Positions 8,873 to 18,000 of a stretch of 64,000 nt of DNA are shown in pieces (the stretch's first letter is position 1; each line of letters starts with the position of its first letter). Origin of the DNA: Nitrospira sp. CR1.1 (GTDB taxonomy: Bacteria > Nitrospirota > Nitrospiria > Nitrospirales > Nitrospiraceae); contig WIAF01000009.1 of assembly GCA_014055465.1 (NCBI GenBank), forward strand, positions 1 to 64,000, in the 5' to 3' direction. The translations under genes and the position numbers were made by a program. The notes under the pieces were generated by a model that was not told where the DNA came from, searched no databases, and was given only the letters and a program-made list of their open reading frames with translations.

Positions 8873-10372
8873 ATGAATGCGATTGTCCTCATCGCCTTGC
8901 GAAGGCCCTACACCTTCGTGGTCATGGCCATCCTCATCCTGCTGATGGGCGGACTAACGGTGATCCACATGCCCACCGACATCTTCCCGAACATCACGAT
9001 TCCCGTCACCTCCGTGGTCTGGATCTACTCCGGTCTGCTCCCGCAACAGGTGGAAGGACGCATCACGTATCTGTTCGAGCGCTTTCTGACCTCGACCGTG
9101 GAAGGCATTAAATATATCCACAGCCATTCCTATTTCGGCAGCAGCATCATCAATATTTTCCTGCAGGACGGCGTGGATGTCGGCAGAGCCGAAGCGGATA
9201 TCGTCGGCATCTCTCAAAATGTCGTGAAGGCGCTCCCTCCGGATATTTCGCCGCCCATGATCATGCGTCTCGCCCCCTCATCCATCCCGGTCGCCATGCT
9301 GAAGATCAGTTCCGACCACCTGACGCCGGCGGAACTCTACAACCTCACCTACATGCGCATCCGCCCCCTGCTCGTCACGGTCCCGGGCATCGTCCTGCCG
9401 CACCCGTACGGAGGTCAGGATATGCAGGTCATGGTCAACCTCGATCAGCAGAAACTGCTTGCCCGGCAACTGACGCCGGCGGATGTTCACGCCGTCCTCA
9501 TGAAGCAATATCTCGTGCTGCCGGCCGGCGACATCAAAATCAAGCAAACGGACTGGATCGTCCAGACAAACGCGTCCCCGGTGAAAATCGAGGACTTCAA
9601 CGAGATCCCGATCAAGCGGGAAGGGAATGCCTTCGTCTACCTGCGGGATGTGGCCACCGTGCGCCTCATGGGCCGGGTCCAACAGAACGCGGTGCTCGTG
9701 AAAGGCAAACAGACCGTCATCCTCGTCGCGATGAAAAGCACGGAGGCCTCTACGCTCGATGTCGTCGACGGCATCAAGAAAATGATTCCGCGCGCCGAGC
9801 AAATCTCTCCGAAGGGCGTCTCGATCACGCTCCTCGACGACGCCTCGACCTTCGTGAAGGATTCGATCTTCGACGTCTTGCACGAAATGCTGATGGCCGG
9901 TGCGCTGGTCGGCCTCATCGTGCTGTTGCTGCTCGGCTCCTGGCGGGCGACGGTCATTGTCTGGACCTCGATCCCACTCTCGATTCTGATCGCCGTCATC
10001 GGCCTGCATCTGCTTGAGGAGACGATCAACGTCATGACCCTGGGAGGCTTGGCCCTGGCTGTCGGCATTCTGGTCGATGACGCGACCGTCATGATCGAAA
10101 ACATCGATCGCCATATCGAAATGGGAAAACCGCTCGAACAGGCCATCATCGACGCCGCCAATCAGATCGTGGTCCCGACGCTCGTGGCAACCCTCTGCAT
10201 CGCCATCGTCTGGCTGCCGCTGTTCAAACTCGGCGGCGTCTCCGGGTACCTGTTCAAGCCGATGGCGGAAGCCATCATCATCGCCATGATCGCCTCGTTC
10301 ATTCTTTCACGCACCCTGGTACCGACCATGGCAAAATACCTGATGAAGGCGCACCATGCCGAAGCTGCCTGA
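8873..10372 (+). CDS. RND efflux permease, N-terminal half
   Basis: This holds the first six membrane helices and first porter domain of an RND permease, 499 residues. The ATG at 8873 fits the family N-terminus (MNAIVLIALRRPYTFVVMAI) and has a GGGGAGAGG sequence upstream. Helix 4 carries Asp402-Asp403 (GILVDDATVMIENIDRH). It ends in the cytoplasmic linker after helix 6 (RTLVPTMAKYLMKAHH). The second half follows in the +1 frame with a 17-base overlap, so this is either a natural split gene or one gene broken by a one-base change. The two parts together (about 1066 residues) match one normal permease. Confidence 0.88.
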   Translation: MNAIVLIALRRPYTFVVMAILILLMGGLTVIHMPTDIFPNITIPVTSVVWIYSGLLPQQVEGRITYLFERFLTSTVEGIKYIHSHSYFGSSIINIFLQDGVDVGRAEADIVGISQNVVKALPPDISPPMIMRLAPSSIPVAMLKISSDHLTPAELYNLTYMRIRPLLVTVPGIVLPHPYGGQDMQVMVNLDQQKLLARQLTPADVHAVLMKQYLVLPAGDIKIKQTDWIVQTNASPVKIEDFNEIPIKREGNAFVYLRDVATVRLMGRVQQNAVLVKGKQTVILVAMKSTEASTLDVVDGIKKMIPRAEQISPKGVSITLLDDASTFVKDSIFDVLHEMLMAGALVGLIVLLLLGSWRATVIVWTSIPLSILIAVIGLHLLEETINVMTLGGLALAVGILVDDATVMIENIDRHIEMGKPLEQAIIDAANQIVVPTLVATLCIAIVWLPLFKLGGVSGYLFKPMAEAIIIAMIASFILSRTLVPTMAKYLMKAHHAEAA

Positions 10373-12059
10373 ACCGCACGAGCCGTCCGCCGTGAACCCG
10401 GCATCGAACATCTTCGTCCGTTTTCAACAGAGGTTCGAGCGCGGATTCAACCGGTTCCGTGATCGCTACGAAGCGCTCCTCGAATGGGTGCTGGCTCACC
10501 GGCGGCTCTTCGTCGCCTCATCGCTGGCCGTCGCCATGTGCTCCCTCTCCCTGTTCTACTTTCTCGGACGGGACTATTTTCCAGAAATACGGTCAGGCGT
10601 CATTCAAATGCATCTGCGGGCGCCGCTCGGGACTCGGATCGAGGTATCCGGGCGCATTGCCACGCTGGTCTCCAACAGCATCGAAGAGTTGCTGCCCGAC
10701 AAGGTGGAACACATCGTGAGCAATTGTGGATTGCCGGTGGGCCCGCACAACCTGGCGTTCATTCCGACTCCGACCATCGGCTCTCAGGATTGTGACTTGA
10801 CGATCCTCTTGCACGACGAGAAGTCTCCGGTGTGGGACTACCGGCATATTCTCCGCAAAGGTTTGAGAGAGCGCTATCCGGGAACCGAATTCACGTTTCA
10901 GCCGTCCGATCTGACCGCCAAGATTCTCAACTTCGGCGCGCCGGCGCCGATCGATATCCAGATCAGCGGCCCGGACATGTATCCCAACTATGAATTCGCC
11001 CGTAAGCTGGTCGGCAAGTTACGGGACATTCCCGGATCGGCCGACGTGGTGATTCAGCAGACGATGCGCACGCCGACTCTCACGGTCGAAGGGAACCGCA
11101 CGTTCGGACTCGGCGTGAACAGAACCCTGAAAGATATGGCCGAAAACCTGCTCATGACGACCGCCGGCAGCCAACAGGTCGATCAAGTCTATTGGCTCGA
11201 TCCCAGCACCAGCATGTCCTACTTGATCAACGTGTATACGCCCCAGCCGCAGATTGACAGCGTCAATAGCCTCAAGACCATTCCCATCGAAGCGTCGGGT
11301 CACCCGTCGAACGACCAGGACGTGCAGCTGCTCGGCAATCTGGCCGAAATTTCAGCGGAAGGCACACCGGGAGTCATCACGCACGGCAACCTCATGCCGC
11401 TGTTCAACATTTATGTCTCCGCCGAAGGGCGCGACCTCGGGGGCGTGCTGGCGGATGTCGAACAGATCACCCGGACCATGCACGACGAATTGCCCAAGAG
11501 CGCCGCACTCGAAATCCATGGCCAGGCGGCGCTCATGCACGACGCCTACTTCGAGCTGATCTTTGGACTCATTGCCGCGGTCATGCTGGTGTATCTGCTG
11601 ATCGTCGTCAATTTCCAATCCTGGTTGGATCCCTTCATCATCATCACCGCCTTGCCCGGCGCGTTGGCCGGCATCGCGTGGTCCCTGTTCCTCACCCATA
11701 CACGACTCTCTGAACCGGCGCTCACCGGTGCCATCATGACCATGGGCACGGCCACCGCCAATTCAATCCTCGTCGTCTCCTACGCCCGCGAACGGCTTCA
11801 GGAGCACGGCAATGCCGTGCAAGCGGCGATCGAGGCGGGCACCACACGCTTTCGCCCGGTGCTCATGACGGCGTCAGCCATGATCCTCGGTATGGTGCCC
11901 ATGGCGACCGGCTATTCGACGAATGCGCCACTGGGTCGCGCCGTGATCGGCGGCCTCCTCATGGCGACCGTCTTTACCCTGTTATTCGTGCCCTGCGTCT
12001 ACGCACTGATGTACAACAGCCGATCAACAGGTCGGCAGGATGTCACCACCCATGCCTAA
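10356..12059 (+). CDS. RND efflux permease, C-terminal half
   Basis: This is the second half of the permease, 567 residues: helix 7 (LFVASSLAVAMCSLSLFYFLG), porter domain PN2/PC2 and helices 8-12. Its own ATG at 10356 lies inside the end of the first half. The first 20 residues (EPHEPSAVNPASNIFVRFQQRFERGF) look like the ordinary inter-half linker. In helix 10 the residues are GTATANSILVVSYA; the Lys that takes part in the AcrB proton relay is Ala here. I recall this substitution in a subfamily of RND pumps, so it need not mean inactivity. It overlaps the adaptor gene downstream. Confidence 0.88.
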   Translation: MPKLPEPHEPSAVNPASNIFVRFQQRFERGFNRFRDRYEALLEWVLAHRRLFVASSLAVAMCSLSLFYFLGRDYFPEIRSGVIQMHLRAPLGTRIEVSGRIATLVSNSIEELLPDKVEHIVSNCGLPVGPHNLAFIPTPTIGSQDCDLTILLHDEKSPVWDYRHILRKGLRERYPGTEFTFQPSDLTAKILNFGAPAPIDIQISGPDMYPNYEFARKLVGKLRDIPGSADVVIQQTMRTPTLTVEGNRTFGLGVNRTLKDMAENLLMTTAGSQQVDQVYWLDPSTSMSYLINVYTPQPQIDSVNSLKTIPIEASGHPSNDQDVQLLGNLAEISAEGTPGVITHGNLMPLFNIYVSAEGRDLGGVLADVEQITRTMHDELPKSAALEIHGQAALMHDAYFELIFGLIAAVMLVYLLIVVNFQSWLDPFIIITALPGALAGIAWSLFLTHTRLSEPALTGAIMTMGTATANSILVVSYARERLQEHGNAVQAAIEAGTTRFRPVLMTASAMILGMVPMATGYSTNAPLGRAVIGGLLMATVFTLLFVPCVYALMYNSRSTGRQDVTTHA

Positions 12060-13239
12060 CACCTCTGGTCGAACACTCACGATCATCACCCTGATCGGGT
12101 TGTGCGGACTGTACCTTGGCTATCGGGTCTATACCAGCAAGAGCGACGCCGCGTTGCTGCGCGAAAAGACGCTCGAAGAATCGGTTTCCACGGTCTCGAT
12201 CGTCCATCCCACCCCGACCGCGGCAACCGAAACCATCACGCTCCCCGGCAATGTGCAGGCCTGGTTTCAAGCACCGATCTACGCGCAAGTCTCGGGATAT
12301 GTGAAGATGTGGTACAAGGACTACGGCGCGCTTGTGAAGAAAGGCGAAGTCCTTGCGGAAATCAACGCGCCGGCCCTCGACGCCCAATATGAACAGTCCA
12401 GAGCGGATCTTGCGGCCGAGAAGGCGAAATATGCGTTGGCCGACTTGACCGCCAAACGCTGGACGGCGCTCAGGAAAAACCATGCGGTCTCCGAGCAATC
12501 AATCTCGGTCCAGGAAGCCAACGCAAAAGCCGAGCTGGCCAGGGTCCGGGCCGCGGAGCAGAACGTCCGCAACTACGAAGCCTTGATCCGGTTTAAAACC
12601 ATCGTCGCACCCTATGACGGCGTCGTCACCGTTCGCAACATCAACGTCGGCGACTACGTCAATAAGGAAGGCACGATCAGCGCGCCCGGCTCGATCAGCA
12701 ATCTGTTCACCGTCGCCGACGTCAGCATGTTGCGGCTGTTCGTCTCGGTGCCGGAGGCGTTCGGTCCCTTTCTTCAGCCCGGCCTGACCGCTGACGTGAC
12801 CGTGCCGCAATTACCCGGCCGCCATTTCACGGCTAAATTCCTGACCGTCGCCCGTGGATTCGACACCAAAACACGGACGGCCGTGACCGTCTTCACCATC
12901 GACAACGAAGACCGGGCCCTCTGGCCCGGCTCGTACGCCAAGGTAGAAATCACCGCGCCGGTCGACCGGAAAGTCCATACGATTCCTTCGACCGCACTGG
13001 TCTTCCAGGAGCACGGCACGCAAGTCGCTGTCGTGACCGAAGACAGCCACGTGCACTTACAGCCGATTACGGTCAGTCGCTTGCTAGATAGTGCCGTCGA
13101 AGTCGAGGCAGGAATCTCCGCGGGCGACCGCATCGTGAACAACCCCAGCGCCGCATTACTGGAGGGCGACAAGGTTCGAGTCGTCACGCCGGCGCCCGGC
13201 TATGACCTGATCAGCACGGACGGACCTGCCAAGGAATGA
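12052..13239 (+). CDS. RND efflux periplasmic adaptor
   Basis: This membrane-fusion protein has about 395 residues, with an uncleaved N-terminal anchor (TIITLIGLCGLYLGYRVY). The lipoyl halves are visible (PIYAQVSGYVKMWYKDYGALVKKGE and FKTIVAPYDGVVTVRNINVGDYV), with an Ala-rich alpha hairpin between them. The barrel domain follows (NLFTVADVSMLRLFVSVPE). The ATG at 12052 overlaps the permease stop by eight bases; an ATG at 12040 is also possible. Tight coupling to the two permease halves and the downstream outer-membrane factor makes this a full tripartite system. Confidence 0.92.
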   Translation: MPNTSGRTLTIITLIGLCGLYLGYRVYTSKSDAALLREKTLEESVSTVSIVHPTPTAATETITLPGNVQAWFQAPIYAQVSGYVKMWYKDYGALVKKGEVLAEINAPALDAQYEQSRADLAAEKAKYALADLTAKRWTALRKNHAVSEQSISVQEANAKAELARVRAAEQNVRNYEALIRFKTIVAPYDGVVTVRNINVGDYVNKEGTISAPGSISNLFTVADVSMLRLFVSVPEAFGPFLQPGLTADVTVPQLPGRHFTAKFLTVARGFDTKTRTAVTVFTIDNEDRALWPGSYAKVEITAPVDRKVHTIPSTALVFQEHGTQVAVVTEDSHVHLQPITVSRLLDSAVEVEAGISAGDRIVNNPSAALLEGDKVRVVTPAPGYDLISTDGPAKE

Positions 13240-13270
13240 CCTCTACCATGACAATCGACGCGGGGGCGCC

Positions 13271-14884
13271 ATGACTTGCACTCGCAGACAAAGCGCCGGG
13301 CGAGCGCCGCTTCTCTCGCCGACGTCCAGGCGAGTCGGAGTGGTCCTGCTGACGCTCGTCCTGACGGGCTGCTCCTCCTTTCCGGCTGCCGATCTGTCGC
13401 CCACCTATGAGCCGACCCAGTTCGTGGTGCCCGCCTCGTGGCATGGGTCGAGCCCCTTTGTGGAAGCCAAGCCGTCGGACGGCGAACTTCGTTCGGAATG
13501 GTGGACGGTGTATGACGACCCCGTACTCAACATGCTCGAAGCACAGGCCATGGAGGCCAACCCCGATTTGCAGGCGGCCGCCGAGCGGTTCGTGCAGGCG
13601 CGTGATGTGATGATGAAGGCGCGATCACAATACCTTCCCCGCATCGGCCTCGGGTTCGACGCCTCAGGCAACCGGGAATCCATCGAGCACCTGTTCAGGC
13701 CACCCGACGTTCCCCGGTATGAATCGACCGTCGCCGCCGGCGGCATCGCCTCCTGGGAGCCGGACTTTTGGTCGGCTCTGCGCAATGCCACGCGCATCGA
13801 AGTCTATCGCGCCGAAGAACGCGCCGCCGACTACGGACTCGCGCGTCTCAGTTTGCAAGCCGAACTCGCCGCCAACTATTTCCTGCTACGCGGCTACGAT
13901 GCGCAAGCCGCGATCTATTCTCAATCGATCGACCTGTATCGGGAATCGCTGGACATCGTGAACGCCCAGTTCGCGGGGGCAATCGCCTCGGCGCTGGATG
14001 TCGCCCGGGTTGAATCGCTTCTGTTCAGCACAGAAACGAAGTACGCGCAGATCCAGGGCCATCGGCAGGTGACCGAACAGGCTATCGCCATCCTGCTCAA
14101 CCGCGCCCCCGCCGGATTCACCATCGAGCCAATCACGGAACTGCGAGTGGCCGCGTTTAAAGTCCCGCAGACTATTCCCTCCACCCTGCTGGAGCGCCGA
14201 CCGGACATTGCCGGGATGGAACGCAAGATGGCGCAAGCCAACCGCGCGATCGGGATTGCCCGCGCCGCGTTTTATCCCAACGTCTCGTTCCGGGCCGGAG
14301 GCGGGTTTGAGGATGCCGGGATCAGCTTGTTCAGCCTCGCCAACAGTTTCTTTTCCTACGGCTCATCCGTCGCACTGCCGTTATTTCAAGGCGGGTATCG
14401 CCGCGCGCAATTGCAACAGGCCTGGTCGGCCTACCGCGAGACGGAAGACCGCTATCGTTCGACCGTCCTCAACGCGTTTCGAGAGGTCGAAAACAATCTA
14501 AGTCTGACCAATCGTCTGTCGGAGGCAGCCGGCAAGCAGGATGCCGCCGTTGGCGCCACCCTCCATGCACAAGAGCTGACCATGGAACTGTATCTTGGCG
14601 GCTTAGCGTCCAGCCTGGAACTCATTTATGCGCAGGTGGGCACACTCATCGCACGCATCGAGTCTGTACAGATCAAAGCCGAACTGCTCAAGACGTCGGT
14701 GATGCTCATCCGGGCGCTCGGCGGAGGGTGGAACCGTCGTCAATTGCCGAACGACGAAGAGATTCAGCCGTTCGGGACCTTCCAATACGTGAATCTCGAT
14801 AAACCACCTTCGGTCCGCGGCATCGATGTAAACGCGGCCGACAATTCGAAGCACAATGACCTGACCAGACCGGCCGTTCGGTAA
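13271..14884 (+). CDS. Outer-membrane efflux lipoprotein, NodT/OprM type
   Basis: This is a 537-residue TolC-like channel subunit. A lipoprotein signal ends with LTGC (Cys34), then WWTVYDDPVLNMLEAQAMEANPDL opens the family repeat. Each half carries the long coiled helices typical of TolC-like trimers, including ERRPDIAGMERKMAQANRAIGIARAAFYP and an equatorial segment. It is the last gene of the second RND operon, 31 bases after the adaptor. It would provide the outer-membrane exit and may also serve the MarR-linked pump, which lacks one. The C-terminal 40 residues are low in recognisable structure. Confidence 0.93.
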   Translation: MTCTRRQSAGRAPLLSPTSRRVGVVLLTLVLTGCSSFPAADLSPTYEPTQFVVPASWHGSSPFVEAKPSDGELRSEWWTVYDDPVLNMLEAQAMEANPDLQAAAERFVQARDVMMKARSQYLPRIGLGFDASGNRESIEHLFRPPDVPRYESTVAAGGIASWEPDFWSALRNATRIEVYRAEERAADYGLARLSLQAELAANYFLLRGYDAQAAIYSQSIDLYRESLDIVNAQFAGAIASALDVARVESLLFSTETKYAQIQGHRQVTEQAIAILLNRAPAGFTIEPITELRVAAFKVPQTIPSTLLERRPDIAGMERKMAQANRAIGIARAAFYPNVSFRAGGGFEDAGISLFSLANSFFSYGSSVALPLFQGGYRRAQLQQAWSAYRETEDRYRSTVLNAFREVENNLSLTNRLSEAAGKQDAAVGATLHAQELTMELYLGGLASSLELIYAQVGTLIARIESVQIKAELLKTSVMLIRALGGGWNRRQLPNDEEIQPFGTFQYVNLDKPPSVRGIDVNAADNSKHNDLTRPAVR

Positions 14885-15034
14885 ACGTATATCTGCTTTT
14901 GTCTGACCGTCCTTTCGAAAAAAACTGGACCATTCAGCCTGATGCGTCGTCTGTACTCTTTGCTGTCATGGGTTTTCCCGGCGTCGTCATTCTTCTCGTT
15001 TCCGACGGGTCTCGATCCCTCAGAAGCCAGACTC
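14885..15034. other. Convergent intergenic region
   Basis: 150 bases lie between the end of the outer-membrane factor and the end of the hybrid kinase. No strong hairpin with a T run was seen on either strand. Confidence 0.4.
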
Positions 15035-18000
15035 CTACAACTCAATGGCTCTTGTCTGCTGCTTGCGTCGTCTTAGGATTGCAGCGTAGAGCTCTTCGGC
15101 CGCTGCTTCCTTCGGTATGAGGCAGACCGCTCCTGCGCGCTTCATGGCCTCTTGGTTCTCATCGGCCGCATTGACTGAGAGTCCGATGATGACGGTCTCC
15201 GGATAGCGACGGGTAATATGCTCGGTCGCCTCGATGCCGTTCATCCGTGGCATGCTGATGTCCATGATCACCACCGTTGGCTTCAACTGCTCCATAAGGC
15301 ATATGGCCTCCTCCCCGTTCCCCGCTTCGCCGACCACCTGGATATCCGCGTACGCATCCAACACGGAGCGCAACCCTTGCCGGACCATGGCATGGTCATC
15401 GACCATCAGCACGCGAATTGTCGCGTGTGGCTGGATGTCGTGCTGCGGACGGGGGAGCACGTGAGAGGACTCAAGCCGATGCACGCGCTCCTCCCTATGG
15501 CTCGCAAACGGCAAGGTGAGGGTCGCGATGGTCCCCCGTCCAGGCGCCGATTGTATCTCGAACGACCCAGCGAGCGCCTTCATGCGTTCTTGAATACTGA
15601 ACAAGCCGAACTTCGACGAAATCCCGCCGCTAGGGATATCAGCAGCAGCAGCAGCAGCAAGATCAAAGCCTTGGCCGTCGTCCTGCACCTCAATTCGTAA
15701 CATGCCATCGGCCTGAGACATTCGAACGGTGGCCTCACCGGTTGCCGCATGTTTCGAGGAGTTGATCAACAGTTCGCGCACGCATTGGAACAGGAGGAGG
15801 ACTTGGTCTTCCGGGAGCTTCGGTCCGTCGCCGTCGGGCACGGTGACGGTGACGGATTGATGATGCTTCTGCATGTATGACCCGAGCCATTGGAGGGCGG
15901 CGGCCAGGCCGTGGTCCCGCAGAACAGTCGGGCTCAGGTCCGCGACAAGCGTACGGGTGTAAGTGAGTGCGTCCGACAGCATGTCGTCTACCTGCTTCAG
16001 CAAGGTGTCACCGCCCGGCACGCCGGCCACGATTCGCTTTCCTTGCCCGATCGTGATTTTGCCGAACACCAACAGTTGTTGCAGATGGTCATGCAATTCG
16101 GTTGCGATGCGCTTACGCTCACGCTGTTCGGCGAGAGTCAACTCGCTTGCGAGAGCGCGCAACCGCTCTTGCGACTGTCGTAATTCAGCCGTCTTCTCGC
16201 TCACCGCCTGCTCCAGCTCGACATTCCAATGCTGCAATTGTTTTTGCGCTTTCGTCAATTCGGCTTCGGTCTGCTTGCGCTCGGTGATGTCTCGCGAGAT
16301 CGCCAGCAGGTGAACAACCCGTTCGCCGGTGTCGCGGACCGGACTGACGGTGACCTCCCACCACTTGGGCCGGCCCTTGGCGGTGGGACAGAAGGCCTCG
16401 AATGCAGTGGTTGTCCCGCTCCCCGCCGCCGCGATCGAGCTGCGAATGGACTCCTCTGCTTCAGCCGGCCACAGACTCCACCAGTCCTTGCCGGCACACT
16501 GCGACGCGAAATCGTCGATCTCCATCTGACACTGGCCCGGATCGTTCATCAGCAGCAGATGGCCGTCGAGGTCAAGCACTTTCACGCAGTCCGGACTGCT
16601 CTTCATCAAACTGCGGTTGAATTCCTCACTCTGCCGCAAAGCCTCTTCCGCTCGCTTGCGTTCGGTGATGTCCGTCATGACACCGTAGGAGTGGGTGGCT
16701 TCTCCTTCTTCGTTAAAGACATATTCTCCCCGTCCGGCAATCCATCGTATCTCTTCCGTATCGGCTCGGATGACACGGAAGTCCGGTTGATAGGGGGTTC
16801 GCTCCCGGCGTGCGCGCCAGAGTTCTTGCTGCACCGGCTGACGGTCATCCGGATGCATGGCGTTCACGAAGATATCGATGTGAGCCTTCCCACCCGGTGT
16901 CGGCATGAGGCCGAGAAATTCAAAATGCTCCCGGTTCCAGATGCACTCGCCGGTCCGGACGTCCCACTGCCAACTGCCCAGGCGACCGGACGTCAAGGCA
17001 AACCGCATCTGCTGTTCGCTTGTGCGCAGCGCCCGTTCCGTCTCGACACGATGCATGGCCGCCGCCACGAGATCGGCGACCACCTTCATGACGTCGATGT
17101 CATCCGTGCTGAACCGGGACCTCGAGCGGGTCCCAAACGACAACGTGCCGATCACGCGGCCCTGCATCTGCAACGGATGGCAGCAGTACGCTTGGATTCC
17201 GTAGGACTTCACCAGTTCGGTGCGCCGGTCATCGGAGTGCCCAACATCTTCGGCCACGATGCGCCGGCCATCGCGCGCGACACAGCCACAGACTGCTACG
17301 CCGGAATCGAGCCATTCGAGTTGGCGCACCTCCTCCTGAGAAATGCCCGCGCAGGCGTTGAGCCGCAGCCGCCCTGCTTCGTCGTCCGCCAGGAAGTTGA
17401 AGAAAACGTCGCAGTCGAGGAATTCCATGATTGTTCGGCAGAGATCCTCGACCAGACCCTGAGGATCTTCACTTCCAAGTAGTCGGGCGGCGGTATCGGA
17501 GAGGAGCTCATGACGGCGAGCCTGCCAGTGCAACGCCTGCTCGGCTTGCTTCCGCTCCGTGATGTCGAGCGAAACCCCGCTGAACCGCACCGGTTCGTCG
17601 CTCTCATCGTAGGAGAAGCGTCCATAGAGCGAGAGCCAGCGCACCTCCGCCGTATCGGCGCGGAGAATGCGGTGCTCCTCAGCGAACAATCCCTGATCTT
17701 GTCTGGCGTGCTCGATAGAAGTTAGCACCCTCTCGAGATCATCGGGATGGAATCGATCTTTCCATTTTTGCATCGACACAGGACCGCCCTCCGGTTCATA
17801 TCCTTGCATCGCCGCATGGCGCCGATTCCAACGTGCCGCCCCGGTCCGCACATCGATATCCCAGGAGCCCAAGTCCGCACCATCAAGTGCCAGCCTTAAT
17901 CGCGCCTCGCTTGCCCGTAACTCTCGCTCAAGCCGGGCTCGTTCCAGCGTGACGGCGAGCTGATCGCAGACGGTTTGAATCATTTGCACGTCGCCCTCCC

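Noticed and set aside
9278-10114. A 278-codon minus-strand frame
   Set aside because: Antisense to the first permease half; the composition (Asp-, Arg- and His-rich runs) is typical of an antisense frame in GC-rich genes.
16229-17482. A 417-codon plus-strand frame
   Set aside because: Antisense to the PAS and GAF domains of the hybrid kinase, which are unmistakable on the minus strand.
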